Of a stretch of DNA of 64,000 nucleotides, positions 43,206 to 53,912 are shown piece after piece. The DNA is taken from NCBI RefSeq assembly GCF_001613105.1, contig NZ_BDBS01000037.1, positions 62,001 to 126,000 of the forward strand, in the 5' to 3' direction. The translations under genes and the position numbers were made by a program. The notes beneath the pieces are model-generated. The model was not told the origin of the DNA. It made no database searches and saw only the letters and a list, made by a program, of their open reading frames with translations. Source of the stretch: Nocardia pseudobrasiliensis NBRC 108224 (GTDB lineage Bacteria; Actinomycetota; Actinomycetes; Mycobacteriales; Mycobacteriaceae). The first letter of the stretch is position 1; each line of letters opens with the position of its first letter.

Positions 43206-44120
43206 CTACGACACCTCGCGCGCGCGACCCTCGCCCTCGACATCCGAAGCGGCGGTGTCGGATTCGTCCTCGTAGACCACCGCCTCGAGCGCCACCTGGT
43301 CCATCGCGGCGGCGATCCGCAGTCGCTCGGCGACTTCGTTGAAAATGTAGAAGTTGGGGATCGTGCCCACGGGGGCCAGCGAGACCCACCGGCCGTCGAC
43401 CTTGATGCGGACCATCCCGTCACGGGAGTCGATGGTCTGCACCCGTTCCCACGCGTACGCCCCGCCCGCGTGCCGGATATCCTCCAGACATACGGCGATT
43501 TCACCGAAATTCACCGTATGTTCGGAGTCGATGCTGGCGACCACGCGCGGTAATTGCGTTGCGGTGACGGCGGATTGGATGTGCGGTCCCCATTCGCGAG
43601 CGTCGGCGAACAGGTGCTCGTCGAATTCGGCCCGCATACCGCCGGGCCCGCTGACGCTGAAGGAATAGTCGGTCGCCGCGGCGTCGGCCGGGCGGAACGG
43701 GATGACCAGCTGCCGCACTTCGACTGTGTCCCAACGGAATGCGACGATCTCCTCGCCGTGCTGGTACACCGTCATACCGTGATCGAACAGATCCAGGCGG
43801 GCCCCGCGACTGTGCCGATTGTGCTGACTGCGCAGGCCCATGACCACGAGCGGAGCCACCGCGAGGGCGCCGATCACCGCACTGCCCACGAGCGAACCCG
43901 CTGCCGCGCAGATGACCCCGACGACCAGCAGACCGCCCGCCACCAGCGCGCAGCCACGCACGACCGTGTCGTTGCTGATCGGCGCCGGCTGGAACGTCTG
44001 CCGGTGGGCGCCCAGCTTCTCGTACTCGGCCATGAGGTGGATCAGCTGCGTCAGGGGCACCGTTCGCCGGCCATCGGTTCCCCCGTCGCCGCGCTCGAGC
44101 GTGCTCGGGGTGGTGGTCAA
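43206..44120 (-). CDS. DUF6585-like membrane-associated protein
   Basis: 304 residues. Two adjacent membrane segments (GCALVAGGLLVVGVICAAA and SAVIGALAVAPLVVMGL) lie near residues 55-95. The soluble part that follows has ARLDLFDHGMTVYQHGEEIV and AFRWDTVEVRQLVIPFR, resembling DUF6585 proteins, which look PH-like. The C-terminus is acidic. The function is unknown. Upstream, 44121-44382 holds no recognisable gene or repeat. Confidence 0.65.
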   Translation of the reverse strand: MTTTPSTLERGDGGTDGRRTVPLTQLIHLMAEYEKLGAHRQTFQPAPISNDTVVRGCALVAGGLLVVGVICAAAGSLVGSAVIGALAVAPLVVMGLRSQHNRHSRGARLDLFDHGMTVYQHGEEIVAFRWDTVEVRQLVIPFRPADAAATDYSFSVSGPGGMRAEFDEHLFADAREWGPHIQSAVTATQLPRVVASIDSEHTVNFGEIAVCLEDIRHAGGAYAWERVQTIDSRDGMVRIKVDGRWVSLAPVGTIPNFYIFNEVAERLRIAAAMDQVALEAVVYEDESDTAASDVEGEGRAREVS

Positions 44121-44382
44121 TATCCCTCCAATAGGCGGTTTCTCCGCGCGAAGCGTATTCGACCGAGTGGCATCCTGCTACCGCTACGCGCGGTCGACGC
44201 GCCGAAAATTTGGACAAAACGACACAGCCCGAACCTGGCAGATCTCGATTCGATCTCGGCCCCACTCGAGTCGGGCCATCTTAACGCCCGGCGAACCCCA
44301 TCCCACGCTCCGGTATCCGCGCGTCGACACCCCTATACCCCGAAAAGCGCCACTCGAAACAAATCGGAGGTCATGCAATTCA

Positions 44383-45561
44383 CTACGCGGACACATACTC
44401 TCGGGTACGCGACCGCGCGACCAGCCGGACCAATACCGCCAACCCGACGCCCGCGCCTATTCCCAGCGCCGCCATCGCCCCGAATGCGGCCGAGAATCCA
44501 CCGGCATCGATGGCCACTCCGGCCAGCGAACTGCCGATGCCATTGCCCAGCGTCAGCGCGGCCCCGTGCCAGCCGAACGCCTCCCCGCGCCCGCCCTCGG
44601 GCACGATCCGGCTCATCTGGTCGACCGAGGCGGTGAGGGTCGGCGCGCACAGCACACCCGCGATGAATCCGGTGATCCCCAGTGCGAGCGGCCCGGTCGC
44701 GAAGGCCATCGGCAGCGTCACCGCACCCAGCCCCGCGAGCAGGATGTAGGTCGACACCGACCGATGCATCGCACCGTAGACGAGCCCGCCCGCCAACGAG
44801 CCGAACCCCCATACGGCCATCACCAGACCCAGCCACCGCTGCGCCCCGAATTCCCGCAGCGCCGAGACGAAAGTGAGCTCGGATCCGGCGAGCACCGCCA
44901 CCGCCGCACTCGCGCCCACGCACAGCGCGACGAATTCGATCCGGAACCATTCCCGCCGCGGCACCGCCCGCGCGGCCCGCTCGGCCTCGGTGCGCAGCGG
45001 CGGATTCAGCACCCACACCAGCACTCCAGCGAGAATGTGGGCCCACTGCGCGCAGAACAGCACCAGCGAGGTCGACCCGACCGCGGTCGCCGCGACGCCC
45101 ACGACCGGGCCGACCATGAACGCCGCCTCCACCGACACCGACTCCAGCGCCAGCGCCGACTGCCGGGTCCGCTCCGAGGTGGCCGCGATCACCGCCTGCC
45201 GCACCACGGTGAAGATCGGAATATCGAAAAGCCCTGCGACAGCGGCGAGTACGAGCAACGGCACATAGCCGACGAACGGCCCCACCGACCAGCAGACGGC
45301 ACCGATGACGATCGACGGCACGATCGTGCGCCGCAGCCCGAACCGATCCAGCAACCGCCCGCGCCAGGGCCCGCTCACCGCCGTGCAGAGGGTGACGACG
45401 GTACTCAGCAGCCCGGCCTGGGCATAGGAGCCGTGCAGCGTCTGCACCACATGAAGGGCCAGCATGACGGTGCCGGCGAAGAACGGGATCCGTACCAACG
45501 CTCCCAGCAGCAGCACATTACGCACCGCCGCGGTACTCAGGACCTCCCGATAGGACCGCAT
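44383..45561 (-). CDS. MFS transporter
   Basis: 392 residues with twelve predicted membrane segments. Typical major facilitator features: PWRGRLLDRFGLRRTIVPSI in the 2-3 loop and GWHGAALTLGNGIGSSLAG near the end. It resembles drug or metabolite efflux proteins of the DHA1 type, but no substrate can be assigned. It lies 42 bases downstream of the SDR gene on the same strand, so co-transcription is possible. Confidence 0.8.
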   Translation of the reverse strand: MRSYREVLSTAAVRNVLLLGALVRIPFFAGTVMLALHVVQTLHGSYAQAGLLSTVVTLCTAVSGPWRGRLLDRFGLRRTIVPSIVIGAVCWSVGPFVGYVPLLVLAAVAGLFDIPIFTVVRQAVIAATSERTRQSALALESVSVEAAFMVGPVVGVAATAVGSTSLVLFCAQWAHILAGVLVWVLNPPLRTEAERAARAVPRREWFRIEFVALCVGASAAVAVLAGSELTFVSALREFGAQRWLGLVMAVWGFGSLAGGLVYGAMHRSVSTYILLAGLGAVTLPMAFATGPLALGITGFIAGVLCAPTLTASVDQMSRIVPEGGRGEAFGWHGAALTLGNGIGSSLAGVAIDAGGFSAAFGAMAALGIGAGVGLAVLVRLVARSRTREYVSA

Positions 45562-45603
45562 TCGTGTGAGCTTGGCACGGATACCCGTCTCGACGCCACG
45601 GAT

Positions 45604-46653
45604 TTATCCCATGATCAGCGGCGCTCCGACCAGACCGCGATCGAGCAGGCTGCGGGCGGTCTCGACGAGGGTGTCGTCCATGGAACGCGGTGTCCAGCCG
45701 AATGTTTCGCGAGCCTTGGCATTGGTCAGCCGTCGTACCTTGCCCACATTGGCGGCGAGTTCACCCGATCCGGGGGCCATCTTGGCCGCGGCCTTGAACA
45801 TCCACATCGGCATCTGCTTGGTCGGCACGCGGTCGCCGTCGGAGCCGAGCCGTTTGCGCAACATCGTCGCGACCTTGTCCAAGCCGATCGCGTCACCGCC
45901 CGAGGCGATGAAGCGCTGCCCCGCGGCGGCCGGATGGACCATGGCGCGCAGATGCAGATCGGCGACATCGCGCACATCGGCGACGGAGAACGACACCGGC
46001 ACCACCGCCGGGGAGGTGCCGTCGATCAGCTTGAGCAGCAGCGAGATCGCGCTCGAATACCGCGGACCGAGGACGGGTCCGAAGATGCCCGCCGGATTCA
46101 CCACGGTCAGCTCCAGATCGCCGCCCTCACGGTCGATGAAATCCCAGGCCGCCATTTCCGCGAGGGTCTTCGATCGGATGGTGGGCGGGGTCGTGGGGTC
46201 GTCGAGGTTGGTCCAATCCTCCTCGGTGAACGGCCGCTTGGTGTCCTTGTGGCCGTAGCCCACGGCACCGAAGGAGGAGGTGAAGACGACCCTGCGCACC
46301 CCGGCGTCGCGGGCCGCGCGCAGGACGCGGATCGTACCGTCGCGGGCCGGGATGATCACCTCGTCCGGATCCTGCGGCTGAACCCACGGCATGGGCGAGG
46401 CGGTATGCAGCACCCGGGTGCAGCCCGCGACCGCCTCCGCCCAGCCCGCGTCGGCGGTCAGATCGGCCGTCACCACCTCGAGCGCGGCGGCGTCCGACGC
46501 GCCCGCTTCGGCGAGTTGTTCCCGAATCCCTTCGGCCGCAGCCGCATTCCGTACCGTGGTTCGGACCCGATGGCCCTCGTTCAGGGCCTGGGCCAGGCAT
46601 CGCGTGGCCAGAAAGCCCGTACCACCGGTCACCAGCACTGTTTCATCAGCCAT
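45604..46653 (-). CDS. NAD(P)-dependent epimerase/dehydratase (extended SDR)
   Basis: 349 residues. NAD(P) site VLVTGGTGFLATRCLAQALN at the N-terminus, VVTADLTAD, and a catalytic region RVVFTSSFGAVGYG followed by a KTLAEMAAWDFI segment; the usual YxxxK tyrosine is not obvious, with SKTLAE in its place. It resembles dihydroflavonol-4-reductase-like SDRs (anthocyanidin reductase class), which reduce ketones or aldehydes. Divergent from a hydrolase gene that starts at 46736. Confidence 0.8.
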   Translation of the reverse strand: MADETVLVTGGTGFLATRCLAQALNEGHRVRTTVRNAAAAEGIREQLAEAGASDAAALEVVTADLTADAGWAEAVAGCTRVLHTASPMPWVQPQDPDEVIIPARDGTIRVLRAARDAGVRRVVFTSSFGAVGYGHKDTKRPFTEEDWTNLDDPTTPPTIRSKTLAEMAAWDFIDREGGDLELTVVNPAGIFGPVLGPRYSSAISLLLKLIDGTSPAVVPVSFSVADVRDVADLHLRAMVHPAAAGQRFIASGGDAIGLDKVATMLRKRLGSDGDRVPTKQMPMWMFKAAAKMAPGSGELAANVGKVRRLTNAKARETFGWTPRSMDDTLVETARSLLDRGLVGAPLIMG

Positions 46654-46735
46654 ACCATCGCCATCCGTTCGTTTCGGGGGTTACAGGTATTTCGAAAGCG
46701 CATTGCCGAGAGAGAACTCGGCGCAGTCTATAGGC

Positions 46736-47497
46736 GTGACGACGACAACCCTCGCCTACGGGTCCCATCCGGATCAGGTGGCCGACCTGTATCTACCCGA
46801 AAACGCGTCCGCCCCTTTGATTTTGCTGCTGCACGGCGGATTCTGGCGGCAGCGGGTCGGAAGGGAGTACGCGACGGGTGTCGCGCGGGCCCTCGTGGCG
46901 GGCGGCGCGGCGGTGGCCAATATCGAATATCGGCGTGCGGGCGGGGACGGCGGGTGGCCGCTGACCTTCACCGATGTCGCCGCGGCCCTCGACAGCCTGC
47001 CCGAGCTGGTCGAGACGGCCGCGCCGGGTCGGATCGATCGCACCCGCATCGTGGCCGTCGGACACTCCGCGGGCGGACATCTCGCCCTCTGGGCGATGTT
47101 GCGACATCGCCTGCCCAGCCGCAATTCCTGGTTTCGGGAGGAGTTGCCGCCGATCGCCGGAATCGTGGCCCTCGCCCCGGTCACCGATCTCGCCGAGGCG
47201 TATCGGCTCGGCAGCGGCGAGGACGCCGTGGCGGAATTCCTGGGCGGCGGGCCGGACCGATTCGGCGATCGCTATGCCGTCGCCGAGCCGATCACCCTCG
47301 GGCCCGTCCCGGTTCCGGTGATCGTCGTGCACGGCGAGCTCGATCAACGAGTGCCGGTGGAGATGTCACGCGACTACTGCGCGAAGACCGGGGCGGAATT
47401 GGTGGAATTGGCCGGGGTGGACCACTTTCAATTGATGGATCCCGATTCCCCGGCCTGGCCCGCGGTGCGCGCGGAGATCGATCGGGCTGTGCCGTGA
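46736..47497 (+). CDS. alpha/beta hydrolase (BD-FAE / kynurenine formamidase-like esterase)
   Basis: 253 residues from a GTG at 46736. LILLLHGGFWRQRVGREYA is the HGGxW oxyanion motif, VAVGHSAGGHLALW carries the nucleophile, VIVVHGELDQRVP the aspartate and GVDHFQLMDP the histidine. This pattern is shared by the hormone-sensitive-lipase-like and kynurenine formamidase group. The substrate is unknown. The much longer open frame upstream is an artefact of the opposite-strand SDR gene. Confidence 0.82.
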   Translation: MTTTTLAYGSHPDQVADLYLPENASAPLILLLHGGFWRQRVGREYATGVARALVAGGAAVANIEYRRAGGDGGWPLTFTDVAAALDSLPELVETAAPGRIDRTRIVAVGHSAGGHLALWAMLRHRLPSRNSWFREELPPIAGIVALAPVTDLAEAYRLGSGEDAVAEFLGGGPDRFGDRYAVAEPITLGPVPVPVIVVHGELDQRVPVEMSRDYCAKTGAELVELAGVDHFQLMDPDSPAWPAVRAEIDRAVP

Positions 47498-47596
47498 TCA
47501 CGATCGGGCAGAACGGTCAGGAATCGAGAAGCGGACGTCATCGAACCGGGCTTAGCGTCGAGATCGACACCTTCGCCGCGTCCAGGAGAAACGATC

Positions 47597-48022
47597 ATGT
47601 GCATGGCCCTCAATGCCGCTGCCGCACAATATCTTCGCGAACTCGTCCAACTGCGCGCGATTCGCGATCGGATCGATCGGGAGTACGCGCTGCCGCTGGA
47701 TGTCGAGGCGCTGGCCCGCGACGCGCAGCTGTCCGGCGGACAGCTCGGGCATAGATTCGAACTCGCCTACGGCGTGTCGCCGTACTCGTATCTCATGGCC
47801 CGCCGCATCGAGCGGGCCGTGGAACTGCTGCGGTGCGGGGATCTCGAGGTCGACGAGGTGCGTGCGGCGATCGGCTGTTCGTCACAACGTAGCTTCGAGA
47901 TTCGATTCACCGAGCTCGTCGGTGTATCGCCCGGTGTCTATCGAACCTGCCCACCACGGGCGGGAGAGTTGGGCCGCCAGGTACGCACCGGCCGCATTCA
48001 ACAGCACATCGTCCACGGATGA
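47597..48022 (+). CDS. AraC family transcriptional regulator
   Basis: 141 residues, a stand-alone DNA-binding domain with two helix-turn-helix motifs: LDVEALARDAQLSGGQLGHRF and VDEVRAAIGCSSQRSFEIRF, then ELVGVSPGVYR. There is no ligand-binding domain. AGGAG lies nine bases before the ATG. The C-terminal ~25 residues have no family similarity and overlap a convergent VanZ gene by 141 bases, so the natural end may have been lost. Confidence 0.82.
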   Translation: MCMALNAAAAQYLRELVQLRAIRDRIDREYALPLDVEALARDAQLSGGQLGHRFELAYGVSPYSYLMARRIERAVELLRCGDLEVDEVRAAIGCSSQRSFEIRFTELVGVSPGVYRTCPPRAGELGRQVRTGRIQQHIVHG

Positions 48023-48430
48023 GTGACGGCCGATCGCCAGCGCGAACTGCGCCGTCTCCGCCACGATCGAAGCACCCGCGCCGACCAGGAGCACGCGGTA
48101 CGACCGGGTGAACCGGGACCACCGCACGGGCAACAGGAATCCGAGCGCGGCGAACACCAGCAGATTCCCGCCGAACTGCTCGAGCACCCGGCCGCCGCCG
48201 CACTGTTCGGCCAGATCACGCAGCGGCACGAGATTGCGCGAACGCCCACTTCCGCTGGGCGTGAGGATCATCCACAACCAGGGAGCGGTTCCCACCACCA
48301 TCCCGACATCACACAGCGCGATCCGCCAGCCGTATCGTCTCGCGAACCACCATGCCGCCGATGCGGCCACCGGTATCGCGGCGATCGCGGTGAGGACCAC
48401 CCCACCCCAGGCTTCCCACGTCCCGTCCAC
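47882..48430 (-). CDS. VanZ family protein
   Basis: 182 residues with four to five membrane segments. The VanZ pattern is clear: NLVPLRDLAE, FGGNLLVFAALGFLLPVRW, ETAQFALAIGRHSSVDDVLL, NAAGAYLAAQL. VanZ proteins are linked to low-level teicoplanin resistance in enterococci, but in actinobacteria their role is unknown. The last ~45 codons overlap the convergent AraC gene, and the tail after SRPWWAGS is not conserved. Confidence 0.78.
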   Translation of the reverse strand: MDGTWEAWGGVVLTAIAAIPVAASAAWWFARRYGWRIALCDVGMVVGTAPWLWMILTPSGSGRSRNLVPLRDLAEQCGGGRVLEQFGGNLLVFAALGFLLPVRWSRFTRSYRVLLVGAGASIVAETAQFALAIGRHSSVDDVLLNAAGAYLAAQLSRPWWAGSIDTGRYTDELGESNLEATL

Positions 48431-48523
48431 CCCGCCAGTCTGCCCCGAAACGCCTGTGCCTCAGCGCGTCGGCACAATTCGTCCACACAACCCACACCCG
48501 GGCTGCCGACGGTGCCGGAACGC

Positions 48524-49111
48524 CTAGCGGGACGGGTTGCAGAAGCCGCAGACTCCGCTGGCCGGGAGCTGGATGAAACATTCGTCGCACACCCGGGCGC
48601 GCACGGGTTCGGGCTTCGGTTCCGGACGGGCCGGAACCTGACCGCGGCGGGCGGCGACCTTCGGGGTGAGCGGCGGGACGCCCGCGGGGACATCGGTGCC
48701 GTGGGTGGCGTAGCACGCCCAGCGGGCGTAGGCGGCGTGCATTTCGATATCTTCGGGGATCGGCAGCGCCGCGAGTTCGAGGACGTATTTGTAGCTGTCG
48801 GTGACGGTGTGATTGGGCCGCACGCACAGCGACGTCAGCGGTGGCTCACCCGCGGAGTGGCAGCGGCGCGCGACCTTGCGTAGCACGGCGTCGACCCAGG
48901 TGCGGGTCGGCGCGCTCGTCCGCACCCCCGACATCTCCTGAACCTGTGCCGCCAACTCGTTGATGGTCACGAAATGCCCGTAATCCCTGGCGGTTTCGAC
49001 AAGTACCTCATGCGCGGCCAATGCCCACGCCACGGTCGCGTCCCGAAAGGACACCACCGTCCCATCGCTGATATTCCAGGCCCCGGAAGTCATCGTTGCT
49101 GCCCCACTCAT
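48524..49111 (-). CDS. hypothetical protein with C-terminal zinc ribbon
   Basis: 195 residues from the ATG at 49111; an ATG at 49093 and a longer form to 49180 are possible. The N-terminal half is helical (ATVAWALAAHEVLVETARDY, AAQVQEM) and could bind DNA; the C-terminus has CDECFIQLPASGVCGFC, two CxxC pairs of a probable zinc ribbon. I do not recognise the family. It lies alone on the minus strand between the VanZ gene and the S10 operon. Confidence 0.7.
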   Translation of the reverse strand: MSGAATMTSGAWNISDGTVVSFRDATVAWALAAHEVLVETARDYGHFVTINELAAQVQEMSGVRTSAPTRTWVDAVLRKVARRCHSAGEPPLTSLCVRPNHTVTDSYKYVLELAALPIPEDIEMHAAYARWACYATHGTDVPAGVPPLTPKVAARRGQVPARPEPKPEPVRARVCDECFIQLPASGVCGFCNPSR

Positions 49112-49180
49112 AGCCCGACCACGGTAGCGAATCGAGCACCCTGCGCGCCAATACGGTGTGGGTATCGTGTCGGCGCTCAC

Positions 49181-49555
49181 GAGGGTTACGCGATCGCGAT
49201 CCGCGTCATGCCGGATAGCTCCCCGGCTCGCTTCGGTCGAGGTTGCGTTCCGACGAAGATACGCGCATGAAGTGCTTGGAGCACAGCGATTTTCGGGCGG
49301 TTCATCGACGGCTGTTCCGCGCGGAATGCGATATCCGCTGGGCCGTAACGGTTCTCGCCGTCACGCGTCGTTCGGCGATTTGTGACATTCGTCTCATTCG
49401 AGCTCACCGGCGGCCCCGGGCGGAGTACGCACACAGTCCGGTTTCCCTCGCGGTCCTCCGGACATTCTTCGAACCACCCACCGCGGCAAAGGAATCGGTG
49501 GTGAAAGGACCGGGCACGCCAGTCGTGGCGAACCTCTACCACCGGCGGATACGGC
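49181..49555. other. intergenic region without recognised gene
   Basis: About 375 bases upstream of the hypothetical zinc-ribbon gene and downstream of the S10 operon terminator. I see no convincing gene, repeat or RNA structure. Confidence 0.5.
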
Positions 49556-49590
49556 GAAGGCCCGCCTCCCGGAAAGGGAAGCGGGCCTTC
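49556..49590 (-). terminator. terminator of the S10 ribosomal operon
   Basis: GAAGGCCCGC (49556-49565) pairs perfectly with GCGGGCCTTC (49581-49590), with an additional CTCCC/GGGAA inner stem. It lies 31 bases after the rpsQ stop (49621). Confidence 0.85.
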
Positions 49591-49620
49591 GTTACTCGAC
49601 TTGTCAGCCGTGGGGTGGGC

Positions 49621-49920
49621 TTACTTCGCCCGCTCCAGGACCTCCACCAGCCGCCAGCGCTTGGTGGCGGACAGGGGGCGGGTCTCCATCAGCTGAACGC
49701 GGTCGCCGATGCCGGCGATCTCGTTCTCGTCGTGGGCCTTGACCTTCGAGGTGGTGCGAATGATCTTGCCGTAGAGCGGGTGCCGCACCCGGTCCTCGAG
49801 CTCCACCACGATGGTCTTGTTCATCTTGTCGGAGACGACGTAACCGATGCGCACCTTGCGGCGGTTACGCTCCTCCTGCTTGGCCGGCGTCTTGGCCGGG
49901 CCCTTGGCAGCATCACTCAT
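49621..49920 (-). CDS. rpsQ: 30S ribosomal protein S17
   Basis: 99 residues. RKVRIGYVVSDKMNKTIVVE, RHPLYGKIIRTTSKVKAHDE and RVQLMETRPLSATKRWRLVE are typical of S17, a 16S rRNA-binding protein of the small subunit body. The N-terminus is extended and basic, as is common in actinobacteria. It is the last gene of the operon and overlaps rpmC by ATGA (49917-49920). Confidence 0.97.
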   Translation of the reverse strand: MSDAAKGPAKTPAKQEERNRRKVRIGYVVSDKMNKTIVVELEDRVRHPLYGKIIRTTSKVKAHDENEIAGIGDRVQLMETRPLSATKRWRLVEVLERAK

Positions 49921-50155
49921 GCCGCATCTCCCTTGTCCGCCGGGGCCGAGGCCAGACCGAGCTCGCGCTCGCGCATGACCGTGTAGATGCGCGCGATCTC
50001 GTGACGAACCACACGCAGGCGCCGGTTGTTCTGCAACTGGCCGGTCGCCATCTGGAAGCGCAGGTTGAACAGCTCTTCCTTCGATTCACGCAGGCGGGCG
50101 ACGAGCTCTTCTTCGGTGAGCTCGCGCAGGTCTGCGGCCGGAGTTCCGGTAGCCA

Positions 50156-50156
<1 letters not shown>
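49917..50156 (-). CDS. rpmC: 50S ribosomal protein L29
   Basis: 79 residues from the ATG at 50156, which overlaps the rplP stop (TGATG). LRELTEEELVARLRESKEEL and NLRFQMATGQLQNNRRLRVV are the L29 core, which sits near the exit of the peptide tunnel. The C-terminus carries a short Ala/Asp-rich tail. Confidence 0.96.
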
Positions 50157-50572
<416 letters not shown>

Positions 50573-50575
50573 GGG

Positions 50576-51382
<807 letters not shown>

Positions 51383-51781
51383 TTACTTAGCCCCTCCCTT
51401 CCGGCGGCTACGAGCCGGGGCGGCGCTGGCGACGCTCTCGACCTCGATGGTGATGTGGCTGGTGCGCTTGCGAATCCGGAACGCCCGGCCCTGCGCACGC
51501 GGCTGGAACCGCTTCAGGGTGGCGCCCTCGTCGACGTAGGCCGTCGAGATCACCAGGGTGTCCGGGTTCAGGCCGAAGTTGTTCTGCGCGTTGGCCGCCG
51601 CCGAGGCGACGACCTTGGCGACCGGCTCGCTCGCGGCCTGCGGCGCGAACTTCAGGATGTTCAGCGCGTCCTCGACCCGCTTGCCGCGGACCATGTCCAC
51701 GACCCGGCGAGCCTTCATCGGCGTCACGCGAACGAACTTCGCGGTCGCACGCGCGGAGGTGATCTGAGTATCAGTGCTCAT
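51383..51781 (-). CDS. rplV: 50S ribosomal protein L22
   Basis: 132 residues. SARATAKFVRVTPMKARRVV and DMVRGKRVEDAL, with the beta-hairpin region RFQPRAQGRAFRIRKRTSHI that lines the exit tunnel and touches macrolide sites. It overlaps rpsS by ATGA (51778-51781). Confidence 0.97.
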   Translation of the reverse strand: MSTDTQITSARATAKFVRVTPMKARRVVDMVRGKRVEDALNILKFAPQAASEPVAKVVASAAANAQNNFGLNPDTLVISTAYVDEGATLKRFQPRAQGRAFRIRKRTSHITIEVESVASAAPARSRRKGGAK

Positions 51782-52059
51782 CGCCGCTTACTCTTCCGAT
51801 CTTCCTTGACGTGGCTCTTGAACGTACGGGTGGGCGCAAACTCACCGAGCTTGTGGCCAACCATGTTCTCCGACACGAACACCGGCACGTGCTTGCGACC
51901 GTCGTGCACCGCGAAGGTGTGCCCGATGAAATCGGGGATGATGGTCGAACGACGCGACCAGGTCTTGATGACCTGCTTCGTGTTCTTCTCGTTTTGGACG
52001 TCCACCTTCTTGAGGAGGTGTTCGTCGACGAACGGGCCCTTCTTCAGGCTGCGTGGCAT
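51778..52059 (-). CDS. rpsS: 30S ribosomal protein S19
   Basis: 93 residues. MPRSLKKGPFVDEHLLKKV, RRSTIIPDFIGHTFAVHDGR and VGHKLGEFAPTRTF are the S19 signature. It sits on the head of the small subunit. A 15-base gap separates it from rplB. Confidence 0.97.
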   Translation of the reverse strand: MPRSLKKGPFVDEHLLKKVDVQNEKNTKQVIKTWSRRSTIIPDFIGHTFAVHDGRKHVPVFVSENMVGHKLGEFAPTRTFKSHVKEDRKSKRR

Positions 52060-52074
52060 GTCTTAACCTCCTCC

Positions 52075-52905
<831 letters not shown>

Positions 52906-52938
52906 GAGTTCTTCTCTACTTTCTGGATTCCCCGCCGC

Positions 52939-53244
52939 TTACGCGACCGGGCCTCCGAAGATCTCGATGGGCTTGCTGTCGGCCGAGAGGGTCACGAGCG
53001 CGCGCTTGGTGTCCTTGCGCTTGCCGTAACCGAAGCGGGTCCGCTTGCGCTTGCCCTGACGGTTGGCGGTGTTGACGCTGGTCACCTTCACGCCGAAAAC
53101 CTTCTCGACGGCGATCTTGATCTGCGTCTTGTTCGCGTCCGGGTGCACCACGAACGTGTAGGTGCCCTCCTCGATCAGTCCGTAGGACTTCTCCGAGATG
53201 ACCGGCGCCAGCAGAATGTCGCGGGGGTCGGCGATCGTAGTCAC
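52939..53244 (-). CDS. rplW: 50S ribosomal protein L23
   Basis: 101 residues. DILLAPVISEKSYGLIEEG, YTFVVHPDANKTQIKIAVE and FGVKVTSVNTANRQGKRKR; L23 lies at the tunnel exit and docks trigger factor and SRP. Overlaps rplD by ATGA (53241-53244). Confidence 0.97.
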   Translation of the reverse strand: MTTIADPRDILLAPVISEKSYGLIEEGTYTFVVHPDANKTQIKIAVEKVFGVKVTSVNTANRQGKRKRTRFGYGKRKDTKRALVTLSADSKPIEIFGGPVA

Positions 53245-53912
53245 TTGCTCTCCTCCTGTGCAGCCTCAGCGGGCCCGTGCACGAAGGCGTTCAGGGCCTC
53301 CACGCTGAACACGACGTCGTCGCTGTTCAGCACGTCGTACGTGTTGAGCTGGTCCGGCGCGATCGGGTGCACGTTCTGCAGGTTCGCGACACTCTTCCAG
53401 GCGGCGAGATCCTCGCGGCCCACCACGACCAGCAGCTTCTTGCGGTCGGTGAGCTCGGCCAGGAAGGTCTTCGCCGACTTGGTCGAGGGAGTCTGTCCCG
53501 CAACCAGTTCCGTGATCACGTGGATACGCTCGTTGCGCGCGCGGTCCGACAGGGCGCCACGCAGTGCGGCGGCCTTCATCTTCTTCGGCAGGCGCTGCGA
53601 GTAGTCGCGCGGCTTCGGACCGTGCACGGTGCCACCACCGGCGAACTGCGGTGCGCGGGTCGAACCCTGACGGGCGCGACCGGTGCCCTTCTGGCGGTAC
53701 GGCTTCTTGCCGCCGCCGGAGACCTCACCGCGGGTCTTGGTGGAGTGCGTGCCCTGGCGAGCCGCGGCCTGCTGGGCCACGACGACCTGGTGCATCAGCG
53801 CGATATTGGCGGTCACGTCGAAGATCTCCGCGGGGAGTTCGACGGTGCCGTTGGTCTTGCCGCCCGGCTCTTTGACCGGAAGCGTCAGGTTGGTCTTGGT
53901 CTCGGTGCTCAT
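53241..53912 (-). CDS. rplD: 50S ribosomal protein L4
   Basis: 223 residues. ALMHQVVVAQQAAARQGTHS, the tunnel loop TKTRGEVSGGGKKPYRQKGT and GRARQGSTRAPQFAGGGTVH. L4 is an early assembly protein and in some bacteria represses this operon; no such leader was recognised here. Overlaps rplC by ATGA. Confidence 0.97.
   Translation of the reverse strand: MSTETKTNLTLPVKEPGGKTNGTVELPAEIFDVTANIALMHQVVVAQQAAARQGTHSTKTRGEVSGGGKKPYRQKGTGRARQGSTRAPQFAGGGTVHGPKPRDYSQRLPKKMKAAALRGALSDRARNERIHVITELVAGQTPSTKSAKTFLAELTDRKKLLVVVGREDLAAWKSVANLQNVHPIAPDQLNTYDVLNSDDVVFSVEALNAFVHGPAEAAQEESK

Noticed and set aside
43840..47754. Plus-strand open frame of about 1300 codons
   Set aside because: It runs antisense to the DUF6585-like, MFS and SDR genes and through the hydrolase in another frame, is Arg/His/Pro-rich without domains, and is a high-GC artefact.
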